Positions 5,770 to 5,834 of a DNA stretch of 5,834 bases are shown one piece after another. The position numbers and the translations under genes are program-made. Positions within the stretch are counted from its first letter, which is position 1, and each line of letters starts with the position of its first letter. The DNA comes from Gemmatimonadota bacterium (GTDB taxonomy: Bacteria > Gemmatimonadota > Gemmatimonadetes > Longimicrobiales > RSA9). The stretch is from contig JADGGV010000276.1 in NCBI GenBank assembly GCA_019689775.1, positions 1-5,834 on the forward strand, read 5' to 3'. The notes below the pieces were generated by a model. That model saw nothing but the letters and a program-made list of their open reading frames with translations. It did no database searches and was not told where the DNA came from.

Positions 5770-5834
5770 GGGGGGGGCCCCCCCCCCCGGCCCCCCCCCC
5801 GGGGGGGGGGGGGGGGGGGGCGGGCGGCCCCCGC
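5770..5834. other. Low-complexity G/C homopolymer end, probable sequencing or assembly artefact
   Basis: The last 65 bases are almost entirely long alternating runs of G and C, including a G run of about 20 (around 5801-5820). Normal coding sequence of the DegV-type gene stops abruptly where the runs begin. Long poly-G is typical of failed cycles in two-colour sequencing and of collapsed contig ends, so I do not annotate it as biology. Confidence 0.75.

Noticed and set aside
5770..5834. G-quadruplex or i-motif forming region
   Set aside because: The runs could form such structures on paper, but the abrupt break in a conserved gene at a sequence end makes a technical artefact far more likely.
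1..5834. Mobile elements, CRISPR arrays, tRNA or rRNA genes
   Set aside because: I saw no spaced direct repeats, transposase-like protein, terminal inverted repeats or RNA gene signatures on either strand.

Overview
The window is about 5.8 kb of very GC-rich DNA (roughly 70% G+C by eye) carrying five well-supported genes, two partial reading frames cut by the window ends, and little intergenic space. An Mla/MCE lipid transporter together with an LPS heptose kinase points to a diderm (Gram-negative) bacterium. The kinase without a fused nucleotidyltransferase, the MCE protein with a GTLGRL...D..LY repeat tail, and a FakA-FakB type fusion suggest a non-proteobacterial, high-GC phylum. Gemmatimonadota or a neighbour is my best guess; this is inference, not proof.

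Layout, left to right. Bases 1-213 lie downstream of the mla genes. They hold a five-copy hexanucleotide tandem repeat that may sit inside the beginning of another minus-strand gene (weak). Bases 214-2879 form a tight minus-strand operon transcribed as mlaE (permease), mlaF (ATPase), mlaD (MCE substrate-binding protein), with a 4-nt stop/start overlap and then a 3-nt gap. A divergent intergenic region of about 120 bp (2880-2998) separates this operon from hldA/rfaE1 on the plus strand (2999-3982), a PfkB-family D-glycero-beta-D-manno-heptose-7-phosphate kinase. ridA follows on the same strand (4057-4446) with a strong Shine-Dalgarno. A long GC-rich hairpin at 4467-4500 separates ridA from the convergent minus-strand gene at 4510 onward, a DegV (fatty-acid-binding) domain joined to the middle domain of a FakA/DAK2-type protein. 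The 5' end of that gene is lost in an apparent sequencing or assembly artefact of G and C runs (about 5770-5834).

Functionally, mlaEFD moves phospholipids between the membranes and the heptose kinase supplies ADP-heptose for LPS inner core, so the two divergent units both serve the outer envelope. RidA is a housekeeping enamine/imine deaminase. The DegV-FakA fusion would capture and phosphorylate exogenous or recycled fatty acids. I saw no mobile element, CRISPR array, tRNA or rRNA, and nothing I would call a wholly undescribed system. The most unusual items are the single-chain fatty acid kinase fusion, the fourfold repeat tail of MlaD, and the hexanucleotide repeat.
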